A stretch of DNA of 64,000 nt from Pezizomycotina sp. ARF18 (GCA_002224055.1 AZLU01000023.1:186001-250000); one strand, 5' to 3'. Shown: positions 12,172 through 24,976, counted from the stretch's first letter. Notes: a model not told the origin generated them from the sequence alone. Numbers and translations: made by a program.

Positions 12172-15156
12172 AGGAGTCGAGCCATTCAATATAGTGGGTC
12201 CAGAGAGTGTCTTTACTCAAAAATTATAAAGACAGATATTGTAAGTACTTATCCACAGTTTCTTTACGGTCCTTAATCATTGCTAACCTCCAACAGATAT
12301 AACATTGTTATAAAAGAAAAAAGAAAAGCGACAATACAGAACCTCGGTTTAGGAAAAATTGGTAGTTAAATTCTTGAGAATATATTATCCATTCATTTGA
12401 TCTTCATTTCTTTTCTTTTGCATTCTTTATTTCCTTTGCCTCTGCTGTCGTACATATTTGAGCACTGCAACTTCTTGGGTTCTTATTAGTGCACTGTATT
12501 ATCATCGTAAATTCTGAGTGTACCGGATCACCTAGGTTGCTCTTTTTCGCATAAAGAAAAAAGGAAAAAAGGTCCTTTTCCAGTTCTTTACTCGATTAAT
12601 CATTTATTTTCCAACCACATTCTCTCTTATCTTCAGCTCCCTCTTGTTTTGCCTGAAATTTCTTCAATGTCTTAGTAGAATAACATTCATGGTACAAATT
12701 CAAAATGTAATTTTCATTAACGTTCCGGCTTCAATTTTCCCATTTAATCAATGTTCCAGCTTCAAGACACTCCGTTCAATATAGCTCGAGAACCTATATA
12801 TTCCGTCTCTATCTCCGTCTGTATCTATATTATCTACTTTCATTAGATTCTGTATTATATACCTATACATATATATATATCTGATTTTCATTCGCATGGG
12901 TTTTTAATCATTAATATTATGACAATTTTCCTAGCGAATTTCTAAGTATCGGACGGAAATTTAATGAGCTGGTTCAACTATGTTCAAATCAAATAGTGAG
13001 CTCTAGCTATAGTCTATCAAGTTTCCACTATATGACCGCATTTTTCCAAGCAAATGAATTTGGCTTTGAGTTTCTAAACCTTGGCAAATATTATACCACT
13101 TCATTTCTTGTGCGCCTGTTTATAGCACGGTAACGTCACCGCGCCATAAGCCATCAATAAAGCCTAATATTTCCATACTTAAGACCTGTTTGTATAAGGT
13201 ACGACTGCATCGCATTGCCTTTGCATTATATAAGAATTTTGTACGTAATTGATGCCACCTTCTTTCACAGCGAATACGTTCTACAAGCAGAAGTTCGTAA
13301 AAATTCGCTCGAGAAATTCCTGAGGACTTCGTGGCAGATGTCGCTGATCTGGCCCCCAGCCTTCCCTTTGCATTGGATTGTCCAATGAAAACGCAATCGC
13401 GCGAAAACCCCTGCAACATCTCGCTTAGCCAATCCCACCAGGACGAAAAGGCTTTTTTTTGTTTCGCGTGAAAAGAAGGAATCGTGCATATTGCAGAACT
13501 ATGGAACCGTAGGTAAACTCTACATCGCGTCGGCACAGTTGGATACCTTGGAGGCTTTCTTACATTTCCATTTCCCTTCGAAAAGGAATTGTACAAGGCA
13601 AACTATTTGTCATTAAATTCAAGGAATGCGCTCAGCCGGTCTGACGTGGCACGATTCCTTCGCGCGACGAACCAGGAGAATGCCAATGTTAGCGAAGTAT
13701 GCTCGTCCTCGTTCAATTGAGAAATAGGAAAACGTCGCGAGGAGGTATGGAACTACCTCTAAATACGGATCTAACTCTTTTCTATGATACCACAGTGAGG
13801 TTTTCTCGCGACTCCATCATCAAGAAGCCGACAAACTTCGAAAGAAAAAATTAGAGAAAATAACAAGACAGATTCAAATCCATGAAAATTTTATGGAGTA
13901 CCCACGTGATAATGCGACTCTTATCGTGAGGAAATGCTCACGAAACGCGTTGAATCGATATACGAACTAATGAGCAGAAATACTCCCAGACGTCTTTCGC
14001 GGGTCCAGTATACGTAAAACCTTGTGGCGGTGTTTGATTCTGACAAGTTTATTCTCCATCTCTTCCGATCCTCAACTCGCAAATTCATTCTCGAACAATG
14101 CTAAATTACCTCATTAAATGTCGGAAACGTTAGTTATAGAACCATACTCATTGGGCTTATTCAAACAATTTGATACGTAACAAAATTACATTTGGATGAA
14201 TGCTGCTTTTACTCGGGGGAGAAGCATCATTTCCGCAGGTGGTTTTCTAACGTGCTTTATGCCAATAACGGTCACAATTGAGCTTCAGTAAACGAATATA
14301 ACGAATTAGATAATTTTTGTTGTAAATACCATTGAAACGCATCAATCAATATATATATTATATACTGAAGCATACCAGAAAGCTTATTCAATCTTTACGG
14401 TCCTTTTTTTTCTTTTTTTTCAAATCGATACGTTATAAGCCGGACCTATACATCGGCTGAACCCTCTTCCTTTTTCATCGCCAAACTCTCGACTCCCACC
14501 AATTAGTTGTCTGAGCCTTTGCGAAATTTCCCGCTCCACACTTCTTTCATAGGGCTGAACTTAATCTAATGTCGTTTTATAATATAGCCATCATCAACCG
14601 ATTTACAGGCTTCATCCAATCTTTTTGATATCGTGAATCGAAAATTCGGTTGGATCTTAAACCCAGGACCGCCATGAACATTCGGAAGTTCTCTGTTTTC
14701 AACGCCGAACGGCTACCGGCTCTTATTACCCGTGCTAAATACCGAGAACGTTTATCTTTGCCATGCTTTTCTTTTGACTTTTCACACGTTTTTTCTCTAC
14801 TAGCAGGCATTAGTTTTAAAGGATAAGCCGCATTGAAATCTGAGAAAACCTGATCTTCAACAATCACGACATTCGAACTTTCCAACGGTGTGGGTCTTTC
14901 GTACGTCATTATTTCCGTTAAAGGAGAAAATATCCCCCTTCAGCTTTCGCTTTTATCCGTTAGTCCAGGCCCAGTGGAACCGGAAGCTACTTGCCTGCAT
15001 GAAATTTCTTCGTAGTTCGCCAAAATAGTTATAAAATCGGTAAGAATGTCAGCAGTTCGCAATAATCTAAGGTCTTAAAATTATACCTGGTGCTTCTAAA
15101 TCCCTGTTCCCGATCGGTTCAATTGGACTAAAGAAGAGCGAAATTTCGGCGATCGA

Positions 15157-15187
<31 letters not shown>

Positions 15188-15494
15188 CATGAACGGCCCC
15201 TTCGTCGCTCATACCCGAAGGGCGATCATATAACTCTCAGCGAAAGCTTAACCTTAGCGCGAATAACAGGATTCCCCGTTGTTCCCTTTCCTCTCTTTCT
15301 CCATCTCTTCTTAACCTTCTTTTCTTCTTCTCTCTTTTATTTCACTTTTTCCGCATCTTCACCACGAACTTCACCGGCTTCGTGAACGCTGAGGTAATAA
15401 ATATTAACATCGACTTCGGTATTCATGGATCTCGATTGTATCTAATCTTCCTTTCCTGCAAAACCCTTTTTTTCACTCTCAAAATAATACAATC
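12172..15494. other. AT-rich intergenic stretch with poly-T tract and CT-rich leader
   Basis: No supported gene. The longest frame (13120-13596, minus strand, no ATG) has no known motif. A 28-nt poly-T run is at 15160-15187, and a pyrimidine-rich segment at about 15275-15350 precedes ATG22. Confidence 0.45.
15270..15355 (+). promoter_or_regulatory. CT-rich promoter/5' leader tract of ATG22
   Basis: The plus strand here is nearly all C and T (repeated CTCTTTCTCC, CTTCTTTTCTTC). Long CT-rich blocks just before the transcription start are a known feature of filamentous fungal promoters. It lies about 140-225 bases before the ATG22 start codon. No sharp TATA box is seen. Confidence 0.4.
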
Positions 15495-17844
15495 ATGGCA
15501 ACGGTACCAGATACCCAACTGCCCGCAGCCACGGCGTCCGCTGAGGATTCGAGCAAGATACAATCTACGACCCGAAGGACCAAGAGGCTGGCGCGGTCGA
15601 GCAGCGTGTCCTTCCGGATCAATTCGATCCAAAGTACGAGACTGGTAGTAAAGAAATCTGGGCTTACTACACGTATTACGTTGGTATGTAAGAAAGGTTT
15701 ACCTGTGGCTTTGAAGCGGGGCAAGAATGTGATGCGACGGGCTAATCAAATCATGTTACACAGGAAACAATGGGTTGAGTTTATTTAATTTCGTACGGTC
15801 ATTATACCACCTATTATGTATCTGAGGACTCGAACACTGACCATTATTGTGGAATTCGCAGGGTCCGACCGCGTTCCAGAATTTGTTGTCGCAAGCTGCG
15901 AATAAGGATGGACTTCTAATGTTCGCGGGAAAGTGGGTTATCTTCACTCAATACAGAGATAATGTGTGAAAGCAACGGCTGATCGTTTCAACCTAGATGC
16001 GATCCGTCAACTCAATCGTGCTACTGTCGAATGGAATTTCGTTCGCCATACAGATGTACGATATCTCAAGCATATATTCCGTCGTGATTCACCACAATTA
16101 TTAACAATGCCATAGGGTACTCTTCCTCATCCTTGGAAGCTATGCAGATTTCGGCAGCTGGCGACCGAATATTTTGATCTCTTGCAGCTTTGTCGCCTGG
16201 GGAATCGGCTTCGGATGGTATGTTACGGCTAACTCCTGTTGACTATAGCTATTCCAATTCTGACAAGATTCTAGGCTTGGCGTGCACGACAGCGACCAGT
16301 GGCAAGTTAGCGTCGGGCTATATATTATCGGATGTGAGACTATTTCCATGTTGTCATAGCGTACAATTTTACTAAACAATCTCTCGATTCTCCTCGCGGA
16401 ATGATGAACCACAGTGATTGCGTATCAGACATGCATCACTTTTTGGTAAGAGAAATATCCATTCTATTGACCCTCGCTTATTGTAAAACTAATTCTAACA
16501 CAAAGATCTTACGCACAGGACCGCCGCGTAAGTTTTTCTTTTTAACAAGTCTAGACAATTGCGACCGCGCTAATGGAACCAAAGCTTCCCCGGCCTCGCT
16601 CGTAACACCCCGGCCCTGCGCGCCAAAGCCGACGAATACGCCTCCGGCCAAATCACGCGCGAACAGTACGACACCGCCGACTCCATGCAGCGCAACCGGC
16701 TCTCTAACATGTCCTTCTACACGCAATCGGTCTTCGAAGTCCTCATCCTTGCCGTAATCTCGGAATCATGTTCGGCCTTCACGTGCGTGACTCCGAATCG
16801 AACAACAACTGGGGCCTCTCAGTCCTCATCGCGTTCGCGACCGGTATATGGATACTCTGTGGTATCCCTGGTTTTCATAGAGAAGCGAAGGCCCGGCCAG
16901 AACATTCCTGCAGGTATGAATGCTATTAGCGCAGGGTTCTGGCAACTTTGGAGGGCCATGAGCCAGGTCTGGAGCTTGAAGCAGAGCTTTTTGTACCTTG
17001 TGGGGTACTTCTTACTGGTGATACTCTGAACACGACTGTTACCGTCATTTCGACGCTTCAGAACGAAGTCGTAGCGTAAGTTTCCACCCCATTCTTCACG
17101 CTTGGTCTGGTTCGTTTAGGTTTGCGGAATTTTGTGCTGACACAACTGGCGCAGGTACGATGCAATCCAACTCACGTTTATGCTTCTTGTTGGTATAGCT
17201 GCGCAAGCTATCGGTATATACACGTTCTGGTTTATTCAGCGGAAGTATGAGATCAGCACGAAGATCATGTTCGACGTGGTCGCGATATCCATTATCCTAC
17301 TTGACGGGTGGGGTCTCGTAGGCATATGGACTCAGAAATTTGGTTTCCGTAAGTAACTATTACTCTAAATTTTCACAAGTAGTCCCTTGGAGAAGAACCA
17401 GAGGCGTAAAAAAACGGGGGATGAATACATCACTAATGCGCGGTACGCACAAAGACACCTCTGGGAAATCTGGGCCTACCAAGCCTTCTACGGCCTCCTC
17501 GTCTGCCCGTGGTACTCCTATTCCCAAACAATGATCTCTGAAGTAACGCCCGCGGTCATGAGTTCCTCTTCTTCTCACTCTTTAGTATAATCGGAAAGAC
17601 TTCTGCATTCATCGGTCCGTTCATCTCTTCCGCGATCATCGATCGCGCGAACAATAACAACTCCACGCCGTTTTACTTCTTGTTCGGCTTGAGCATATTT
17701 GCGTTTGGTGGGATATTGTTTTGGGTTGATCTGAAGAAGAGTAGGGTTGAGCAGCAGGTATTCCTTGATAAGGAGGAGGCAGTGAGGGAGAGGAGGATGA
17801 GCAAAAGTAGAGGCAGAAGTGGAGGAGAGGGAAGTTGGCAGTGA
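15495..17844 (+). CDS. ATG22: Atg22-like vacuolar permease, autophagy-related (frame-displaced)
   Basis: Atg22 is a major-facilitator-type protein of the vacuole membrane that exports amino acids released when autophagic bodies are degraded. The protein starts MATVPDTQLPAATAS at an ATG at 15495. Family blocks follow in order: KEIWAYYTYYVG, NNGLSLFNFGPTAFQNLL, RSVNSIVLLSNGISFAIQ, LILGSYADFGSWRPNIL, GWLGVHDSDQWQVSVG, FPGLARNTPALRAKADEY, NNNWGLSVLIAFATGIW, EKRRPGQNIPAGMN, LNTTVTVISTLQNEVVAYDA, LDGWGLVGIWTQKFGF, PWYSYSQTMISEVTP and HEFLFFSLFSIIGKTSAFIG, ending at a TGA at 17842-17844. At least six introns can be read (for example donors at the YVG, LFNF and AIQ junctions). Frame displacements at about 15570, 16770, 16870, 17010 and 17550 do not fit introns. 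Size and order match fungal Atg22 (about 600 residues, ~12 helices). Confidence 0.92.
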
Positions 17845-19909
17845 GGGCGCTAAAAAGGGGCAAGACAAAATCTGAGTATAAAGCTTAGAACTCCCAGAAC
17901 ACGGAAGAGTATAAAATTGAAAGGATCAGAACGATATATAACCGCCCACGTATATACTGGGCAATATGGCGTGGAAAATATTAATACAAGCGCAAAGCGA
18001 AAAAAAGAAAACGTACATAGATATTCTTTCCTAGGAGGTTATCAAGTATATAGGGACTCTTTAACGACAAGTAAAAGCACATACATTCACCATATGGCCA
18101 TCTGCAGATACACGCGTTATTTCTAATTGTAAGATCAAACCGCTTTACGAACCACGGCATTCTAATACTACACAGCTTCGGCGGTTTTACGTTTAGCTTA
18201 TCTCCTCATCGAAATAGGGCAAAATCGCATTAACAACGTATCAAAGAATAGTCTAACCAGTATTATACTGGGAGGCTGCTAGTCTCGTTCCTGTTCCATC
18301 GATTAGAACTTTTCTGTAATTCTATCTTGTCTACTCCAAGCCAATACATCATACCCTGACGCACTAATTGGTTACACTCCGTGAAGGAAATCCTTTCTTT
18401 ACATAAGTAGATATCGCCATTAACGTTGAAGTTGCATTAATTTTGAGAAGCTAGCTCGGTAAACCCGATCGCTCTTCGTTTTGTCTGCAATAGTTGCAGC
18501 TGGCCGATTCTAAAATCTGAGCATTTAAGCCGTCAGTTAGTCAATTAATGTTACATTACGGCTATCTATATCATGTTCTGTTTGCGCTTTCAATACGATC
18601 CAGATTAAAAGTTTCATATAAATAGACAGTCAATGTAGGAACGGAGGTTTTGCTCACTTCCGGACAAAATCTGGAGAAAACCAATCTTCTCTCTCTATCG
18701 CCCAATGAAAAACCAACCGTGACAATGCATAACAATAGAGGCTGTATCGCATTGCCCGTACTAAAAGGGGATCAGCGATAATGATCGTTGGTCCGCAACA
18801 ATGCCATTTCTACACGTGCAGCTCTTAGCGCAGATGCAACGTCGACCGAATCCGATCATCAGTTGTTTAATTTCTTAGCCTTTTTCTTTTGCCTACAGTA
18901 GTCTAAGCCGAGTGGAATATCGGGAACTCCAGATCAAGGATAAACCCTGTTTAAGGCGAGGTCGCTACCGTAGGTGGCGCTGATTCAGGTTCCATGGAAA
19001 ATATGACTAGAATCTAGGAGAACTATATTTGGGATGTTTTTTTGGTTGGATAGAAGTTGCAGCGTTTTTCGGCAAACGGTTTAATGCCTGAAGCGGCAGC
19101 TGCGCATGAACTCTTGGATTTTCTCTAGAAAAACAAGCTAGAGGAAACTTCTCTTGGACCTTGCAGACCAATACCGTTTACGAAGCATATAGTGCCTATC
19201 AGTACTGTAGTGTTCTCCAAAAGCGTTGGGCGGAATATCCGGAGAATTCGCAGGCTGCGCCCGTAGGAAATTGAGCAGGCGTAAGCGGTCCCTGCCCGAA
19301 CTTCCATTATCAACTTGCCTCTTTCATAAAAATCGACGAGAAAACGCCGATCTGATAAATGCTACTAAGCCTAGAAACTTCTACGATATAGAACTTGTTT
19401 CCTTTTTTTTTTCTTCTGCTTCTTCCCGAAAAATATCACGCGATGTTTCTAAAATTATCGATAATGAACAAAGTTTGTTGTTTCGTTTGCCCAGAAAAGG
19501 CATGATGTAAAGTTGATGTTCATTAGTCTGCTGTTGAGAGAATCCACCATTTCATGACGAACAGGGTTACTTGCTGTAACCGGCAGAAAGCGCTTCTCAG
19601 AATCTAGTCTGGATTTAGCAGGGCTTTGACATCCGGGGCAGGTTCTTGATCATGATACACTCAATCAGTCTGTGTTCAAAAAAAAAAACCCTTCCCTTCT
19701 ATTCTTACATAGTATGCTGTAGATGCGATCAAGCAGTCTATGAATCTGAAGAGAAAGATAAATAGAACTCGTCTCCGCCGAGCTGTATGAAAATATTCTC
19801 ATCATCATCACCAACAACATTACCTTCTTTCACCTACCCAATAATCACATCTCACATTCGTTTTCCTCTCATACATACCGTAATACTTAATCAAAAAACA
19901 CTGATAACC
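17845..19909. other. AT-rich intergenic stretch
   Basis: About 2 kb with only short frames and no motif I can name. The last 100 bases before 19910 are CT/AT-rich and probably hold the promoter and 5' leader of the secreted-protein gene. Confidence 0.45.
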
Positions 19910-20543
19910 ATGCATTTCACCACCGCCACTATCGCCGCTTTCGGCCTCGCTTCCTCCGTCTCTGCCTCCCCACTCTTCGCTCGCAGCCCGCTCTGCACCC
20001 ACAAGATAAGGAGGGCTTCATCGTCAAGGTTCGCTCCGGTGACGATACGATAAACGGAAAAGTCCTCCAACTCGCTCCGCCAACCTCCCGGAAAAGCAAG
20101 TACGATGCAGCAAGTCGGCTTTGACCTCCCCAACGCCACAGTTGTCGCCTGGCCGTTCGTCGACCTCAAGGCCCGGAAGATGTACATCCCAGGAGCCGGT
20201 TACAAGCAGAACCCCCAGGCATACTTCGACGTCGACACCTCCCAGCTCGTTTTCTACTACGGCGGCTACGAGAAGGCTTACAGCGAGTTCGGCACCTGCT
20301 GCGACGAGAAGGGCACTTTCCTGCTCTGCAGCCACAACGACGATATCCACTGGCAGGCGTGCCGCGAGGAGCAAGGGTGGACGATCAGGTATGGGCTCCA
20401 GGGCAATGGACCTTGCCAGCAGATCGAGCTCGAGATGTCCTACGGCCCCCCAACTCAGGTCCCGGGGGTTACCCCCGCCCGGCTCCTGCTCCGGCTCCGG
20501 TTCCGGCCCGGCCCCCGGGTGCCAAGCTTCTTATAAGAAGTAA
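19910..20543 (+). CDS. Small secreted cysteine-containing protein (frame-displaced)
   Basis: The ATG at 19910 opens MHFTTATIAAFGLASSVSAS, a classic signal peptide with an Ala-X-Ala-like cleavage site. The mature part resumes after a one-base displacement near 19995 as HPQDKEGFIVKVRSGDDTIN, then GKVLQLAPPTSRKSKYDAAS, then after another displacement near 20117 as DLPNATVVAWPFVDLKARKM and QAYFDVDTSQLVFYYGGYEK. Cysteines cluster in EFGTCCDEKGTFLLCSH, WQACREEQGW and GNGPCQQIELEM. The tail is Gly/Pro/Ser-rich and open in more than one frame, with stops at 20536 and 20543. Third-position GC is much higher than in the surrounding DNA, as in a strongly expressed gene. The overall shape (one small beta-rich domain, about 170-190 residues) suggests an extracellular or cell-wall protein; the family is not recognised. 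Confidence 0.7.
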
Positions 20544-21009
20544 ACAAATTTCTTTATTTCAGCATGCATTGTAGATTACGAATATTAATGTAGCTTAAAC
20601 AGAAAAACAATTTCTTCTCTAATTAATTGTGAGAATATCACTCATCAAATGTAAAATCGATAATGCATTGTTATATTTCAGCCTTTACCGTATACCTGTT
20701 TAGCATCAACGTTTTATATTTCGGACGTGGGGGGCATAGTTAGCTAGTTTGTTTTTTCGCATTTGCATCACAATAATGAAATAGATATGAATACGTCTTA
20801 AAACTTTTTGCATCAATACTGATCTTAGACACGTCGAATCTGCCGACGGAACGATGTTTCAGTTAGTGTTCTAGCACGAATACCCTGCCATACTATGCCA
20901 AAAAAAAAACCCCCTTGTACACTGTGACAAAACAGAAAAATATATTTTTTGAGACTAAAAGCTATTAATCCCGATACCCGAAAGCATACTATCTACTGAC
21001 AAGAAGAAA
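20544..21009. other. 3' spacer between two convergent genes
   Basis: AT-rich, without coding signal; it would hold the 3' ends of both secreted-protein genes. Confidence 0.5.
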
Positions 21010-21710
21010 CTAAAACGAGAAGAAAAAAAACTCTCTAAGCCTAAAACACCCAGCGGCTATGGAACTCATCCTTCTTATCTTCCGGCGGGGCGGCTCCTCC
21101 TCGGCGTCTTCCGAGCGAGGTATAATCTTCGCTTTCATCGCCGTCTTCGCAGCGAAGCCCTCTGCCGCTTGCATACCTGCGGGCGTATTCTTAATTACGC
21201 CCATGCCCGGATTCCCAATGGGCCGCGGCAGCGTCGATAAACCTCCATGGCCGCTTTCTTAGCAGGATCCGTCTCCGACGCTATCTTGCTGAAGTCGCTT
21301 TGGAAATGCATGGGCGGCCTGGCGGTTGGTTCGAAGGAGCCCGGAAGGGGAGGCTGGGGGACCTTCGTGCTACCTTCGGTTCCGCACGGCGGGCTTTGGG
21401 GAAGCCGACGCGGCCGGCGGCTGCTTTAGCGGCTAGATCCCGTGCAACAACGCCGCCCGTTGCATACTATCGGCGGTGTTTCCGACGACGCTCATGCCCG
21501 GCGTCCCAACCCGTGGTAGCGTCGATAGAACTTCCATGGCAGCTTTTTTAGCCGGGTCCGTCTCCGAAGCTATTTTGCTAAAGTCACTCTGAAGTGCATG
21601 GGCGGCCTAGCAGTCGGCTTGAAGGACCCCGGAAGAGGGGGCTGTGGGACCGGAGCGGCGGAGACGAAAGTGGAAGAGAGGAGGACGGTGGCGGAGATGA
21701 AGTACTTCAT
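21010..21710 (-). CDS. Secreted protein with two tandem ~96-residue modules (frame-displaced)
   Basis: On the minus strand the ATG at 21710 opens MKYFISATVLLSSTFVSAAP, a clear signal peptide. It is followed by the module start VPQPPLPGSFKPTARPPMHF and DFSKIASETDPAKKAAMEVL, then TLPRVGTPGMSVVGNTADSM and an Ala-rich stretch. A second copy begins TKVPQPPLPGSFEPTARPPM and continues ETDPAKKAAMEV, GNPGMGVIKNTPAGMQAAEG, then a basic/acidic tail (IIPRSEDAEEEPPRRKIRRM) that stops at 21010. The modules are 288-291 bp apart, close to a whole number of codons. Frame is lost near 21565, 21425, 21365 and 21230. It converges with the secreted-protein gene at 19910. No known domain; the Pro-rich start and helical Lys/Ala core suggest a wall or effector-like protein. 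Confidence 0.65.
21118..21656 (-). repeat. Two-copy tandem repeat inside secreted-protein gene
   Basis: Copy 1 spans about 21410-21656 and copy 2 about 21118-21366. Shared landmarks are GCATGGGCGGCCT (21310 and 21598), TCCGTCTCCGA (21269 and 21558) and CATGCCCGG (21202 and 21493), giving an offset of 288-291 bp. The copies differ at many positions, so the duplication is not recent. Confidence 0.85.
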
Positions 21711-24253
21711 TTATATATATATATAAAAGAGAAGCGTAACAAGAAACAAAGCTTGGTGGAAATTTTATAGGGAGTGTTTTGGGTAGAAGATATAAGGCGC
21801 GCCGGATAGGATATTTGAGGAGATTTTGTGACTTTAGAGAAAAGTTTTGGATATTAAAATGGATTGAACAAGTGTAAGAATTGGGTCGGAAATGAACAGA
21901 AATGGTTGTGTTTTTGTAACGATTGTGGGTGGTTGTTGTTAGTGATAGTGATGAGATCTGTAGAACGAAAGGAAGGATGAATGAGCTAGTCTTTATAGTA
22001 ATCTCGAAACTTTAACATATCCATGAAACCCTTGATTATTTGGATGAGAATTCGATGTTTTCGATGATCCAAGACGGCGCATTGTAGCCGTTTGTTGCGG
22101 ATGATTCAAGAGACGGCGCGCATTATGGAAGTGGTTCTTCATGATATCAAAGGAAAGAGTTTTGTAGGTGAACGATCGTTCGCTTTCGTAATTCCAAACG
22201 AAACCTCAAGATGAGGAAAGACACTAAAGTCGTTAATTATGCAAAACCCGAATATTTGATGGGCGGGTCGAGATCTCCAAAGACATCTCGTATTAGGCCG
22301 TTTTGACATGTTTGATATTGTAAGATAAGAACACTGACGTCAATTAAGAGTATTATCGCAGGAATTTTTAAAAGGTATTGTTTCGAACGCTTATGGTCCC
22401 GTCTGATATTTCTGACAATGTTGATTCTCATTATAATATCCAAGGAACCATGAAAAACATGGACTGTCAAGCAAACTTGTTCCAAGGCTTCTAGAAGGGA
22501 TCCATGAACAGGAAACTTAAAACAGCTAAACCGTTCTCGGGAACTTCCGCCTGTTCAGAACATTCCATGCTAGGAAGACCTTTTTCGGAAGGGTTGATAC
22601 TGCCCTGAGTCATCTAAATCATGAACGTGAACTCGCCGATAGTCAGAAGGGGGAAAAAAAAAATGCTATCCTTGGCGCATATGGAGCAGTATCTGGATGC
22701 GAGACAAAACCCAAAGTAGAGTATTTTACTCCATTAGTGATTCGAGAAAAGCGTCTTAGTGTAAATATTTCTCTACCGATCGACCTTCTGAAAGGGAGCG
22801 ATAGGTGTTTGGAGGCCTTGCCCGAAATACGAGATCGATAAAAAAAAAATATGGTTTGGATTGTCCGCGTACATGGCTCAGGGAATGATTCGTAACCCGC
22901 CATGGATTCCTAGCAATCGAAGGCTTCTCGAAATTAAAAAATTTGAAAGATGCCACGGGTGTCTCCAATTGCTTTCCTTATTGGATAGGAAAAAAACTGA
23001 AAGGGAAAAAAAAAGGGAAGATTCTCCTCTGGAACTCCAGTTCGTGAAGATAAATGACGATTACACCTATTATCGGCCTTTCGATGTCCTCATTGGGTAG
23101 GCTCCCACCTTGCCTCACACGACAGTATGCGCGATAGGATTCAAACGTGGCCCTGTACACGTTCCTTCTCCACAACGTTCATTGGCCTCTTAAGCCTTTT
23201 TTTCGTTTGTAGTTTTGTAATTAAACCTCGACTATGCTACTTCCAGAAGCATGCGAAGGTAGCCTATATTATAATCTTATATAGTCAATAAGGTGTGCTC
23301 GGGAGGATCGTTTCCTCGAAGACGCAAGTTGAATTTGTGCTTAAGCCGCGCAACCAGTGATGTGGTGGGGATGACGCGTGCACAGACTTGCGTGGCTGGG
23401 TTACGATGGCGGCGGTCGTTGCGAAATTCCGAGGCAATAAAAAAAGACACACTGTGAAAGAAGGGAATAGAAATAACGAATACCGGAGCTAGGTATTTGA
23501 ACGCCTGCCCGTACCTATCCTGTTAAAACACTTTCAGAAAGAGGAGAGTCCCAAAAAAAAAAGAGGAGAGCAGAATAAGCGAGAAGTTCTCCACAATGAT
23601 GCCGCAGATCCTGAACACAGTTTTTTTTTTTTTTTCCTCCCGATGCACAGCCCTCGTCGTTTGAAAGAGATATATTTCATATCGGAATAGCAATAGCGAG
23701 AAAAACGCCCTAAACATCAGCTGCGCCATATATATAGGTTCTCATATAGATCCGTAGGATCTAGGGGTTTTGGAGAGGATCCAATTAAGAAAAACTTGTT
23801 TTAAACGGCATATGGGCAGCCCGCCCTCGTTGGTTCCTTTGTTGTTCTTATCTTGAAATTTTTTTGTTGTTTTTCGCTTCCCGGATTGTCAATTCTGAGC
23901 AAAAGTCGTATCCGAACCCTAACTCCGAAATGCCCTGCCGGCTCATTGCGATTCGTTTTCCTGTACCTGGGGAGGCTCTTATTAATAATGACAGCCATCC
24001 TATCGTCCTTGCTATTCAATAACCGTCTGGAACTCTCCTTGCGAGGTATATTGAAAATCAGGATGTGAGTATAGTCTCGATCACTTTTAACTCGAAAACT
24101 GAAGCATGGTATCCTAGAGAAAGAAATCAGTTGAGCGTTTATTTTATTTATTTATTTTATTTTATTTTATTTTATTTTATTTTATTTTATTTTATTTATT
24201 TTTCCTGCTTATAATCACAAGCTTCTTTCCCTCACGTATATTTCTCAACATTT
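21711..24253. other. AT-rich gene-free stretch
   Basis: No supported coding region. The start of this interval holds a TATATATATATAAA tract touching the ATG at 21710, and a (TTTTA)n microsatellite lies at about 24138-24203. Confidence 0.45.
24138..24203. repeat. (TTTTA)n microsatellite
   Basis: About thirteen uneven copies of TTTTA/TTTA in a row. Length is likely to vary among strains. Confidence 0.9.
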
Positions 24254-24888
24254 GTGGGGTTGGTGTCCCCTTTAGGTCGTACAAATACCTCCTGGGTTAA
24301 GCATCTGCCTTCTAGAAGCAAACACGTCCTGTTAAGGATCAAACTTGGTCCGCCCGACCGAACGCATCCGAGCGTCTTCCTCCCGGCGAAGCCTGATGGA
24401 ACCCTTAAGCGTAGGAAGTTTCACGCAGAATACCTCGTGATGATTGGAGACGTCGGCAGTTATCGGAGATGCTCGTAACATATGACAACAAATTAGCTTT
24501 AGCCCCCGCTACTTCAACGTCGCGTTACGAGCAAGGCCAAGCCAGGCAAGGCAAGGGGGTTCCGTACCTTTGCCTCGTTCTCAAGCGAGACGGACTATTA
24601 TGCAGCAGCGGCATTGGCACGGCCTTGGACAAATGCGGCACGAGGGATCTACCGAGGCTTTGATCCTGCTTCGAGCGCAGGATATACTCCGCAGTATACG
24701 GGAGGTAGGTTCGCGTATCGGTGGTTACAGTCTTTGCTTCACCACCAGGACCCTACATGAGCAGTAGTCCACCCCCCTTAGTCCAGCAGCGGAGGAAGCT
24801 ATCATAACGACTGAGAGAAGCGGATGATTGCGACGTCTACCAGATCCTCATGACGGTGATAGCGATGAAGGAAGAAGAAGGCAAGTAA
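24254..24888 (+). CDS. Unrecognised coding-like stretch
   Basis: GC content rises here relative to both sides. The most coherent frame reads RTFASFSSETDYYAAAALAR, then PWTNAARGIYRGFDPASSAG, GYTPQYTGGRFAYRWLQSLL, and after small frame changes LSPAAEEAIITTERSG and VYQILMTVIAMKEEEGK with a stop at 24886-24888. The Tyr/Gly/Ala-rich middle followed by an acidic-basic end looks like the tail of a fungal protein rather than random sequence. The upstream part (24254-24530) is open in more than one frame and I cannot fix a start. No family recognised. Confidence 0.3.
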
Positions 24889-24976
24889 ATCTTTGAAATC
24901 GTTCAATTTATTCTTAAGTACTGAAGCAGGTAAAGAGCTGAAGGACAAAGTAGATACATGAATTGGAAAGAGAAAG

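Noticed and set aside
13120-13596. 158-codon minus-strand frame
   Set aside because: No ATG at its start and no recognisable family pattern.
21400-21430. Dibasic sites between the two modules of the secreted protein, suggesting Kex2 processing
   Set aside because: The dibasic residues appear only in a frame that does not connect the modules; in the module frame they are absent.
21711-21728. TATA box for the secreted repeat gene
   Set aside because: The TATATA tract touches the start codon, far too close to direct a transcript that includes it.
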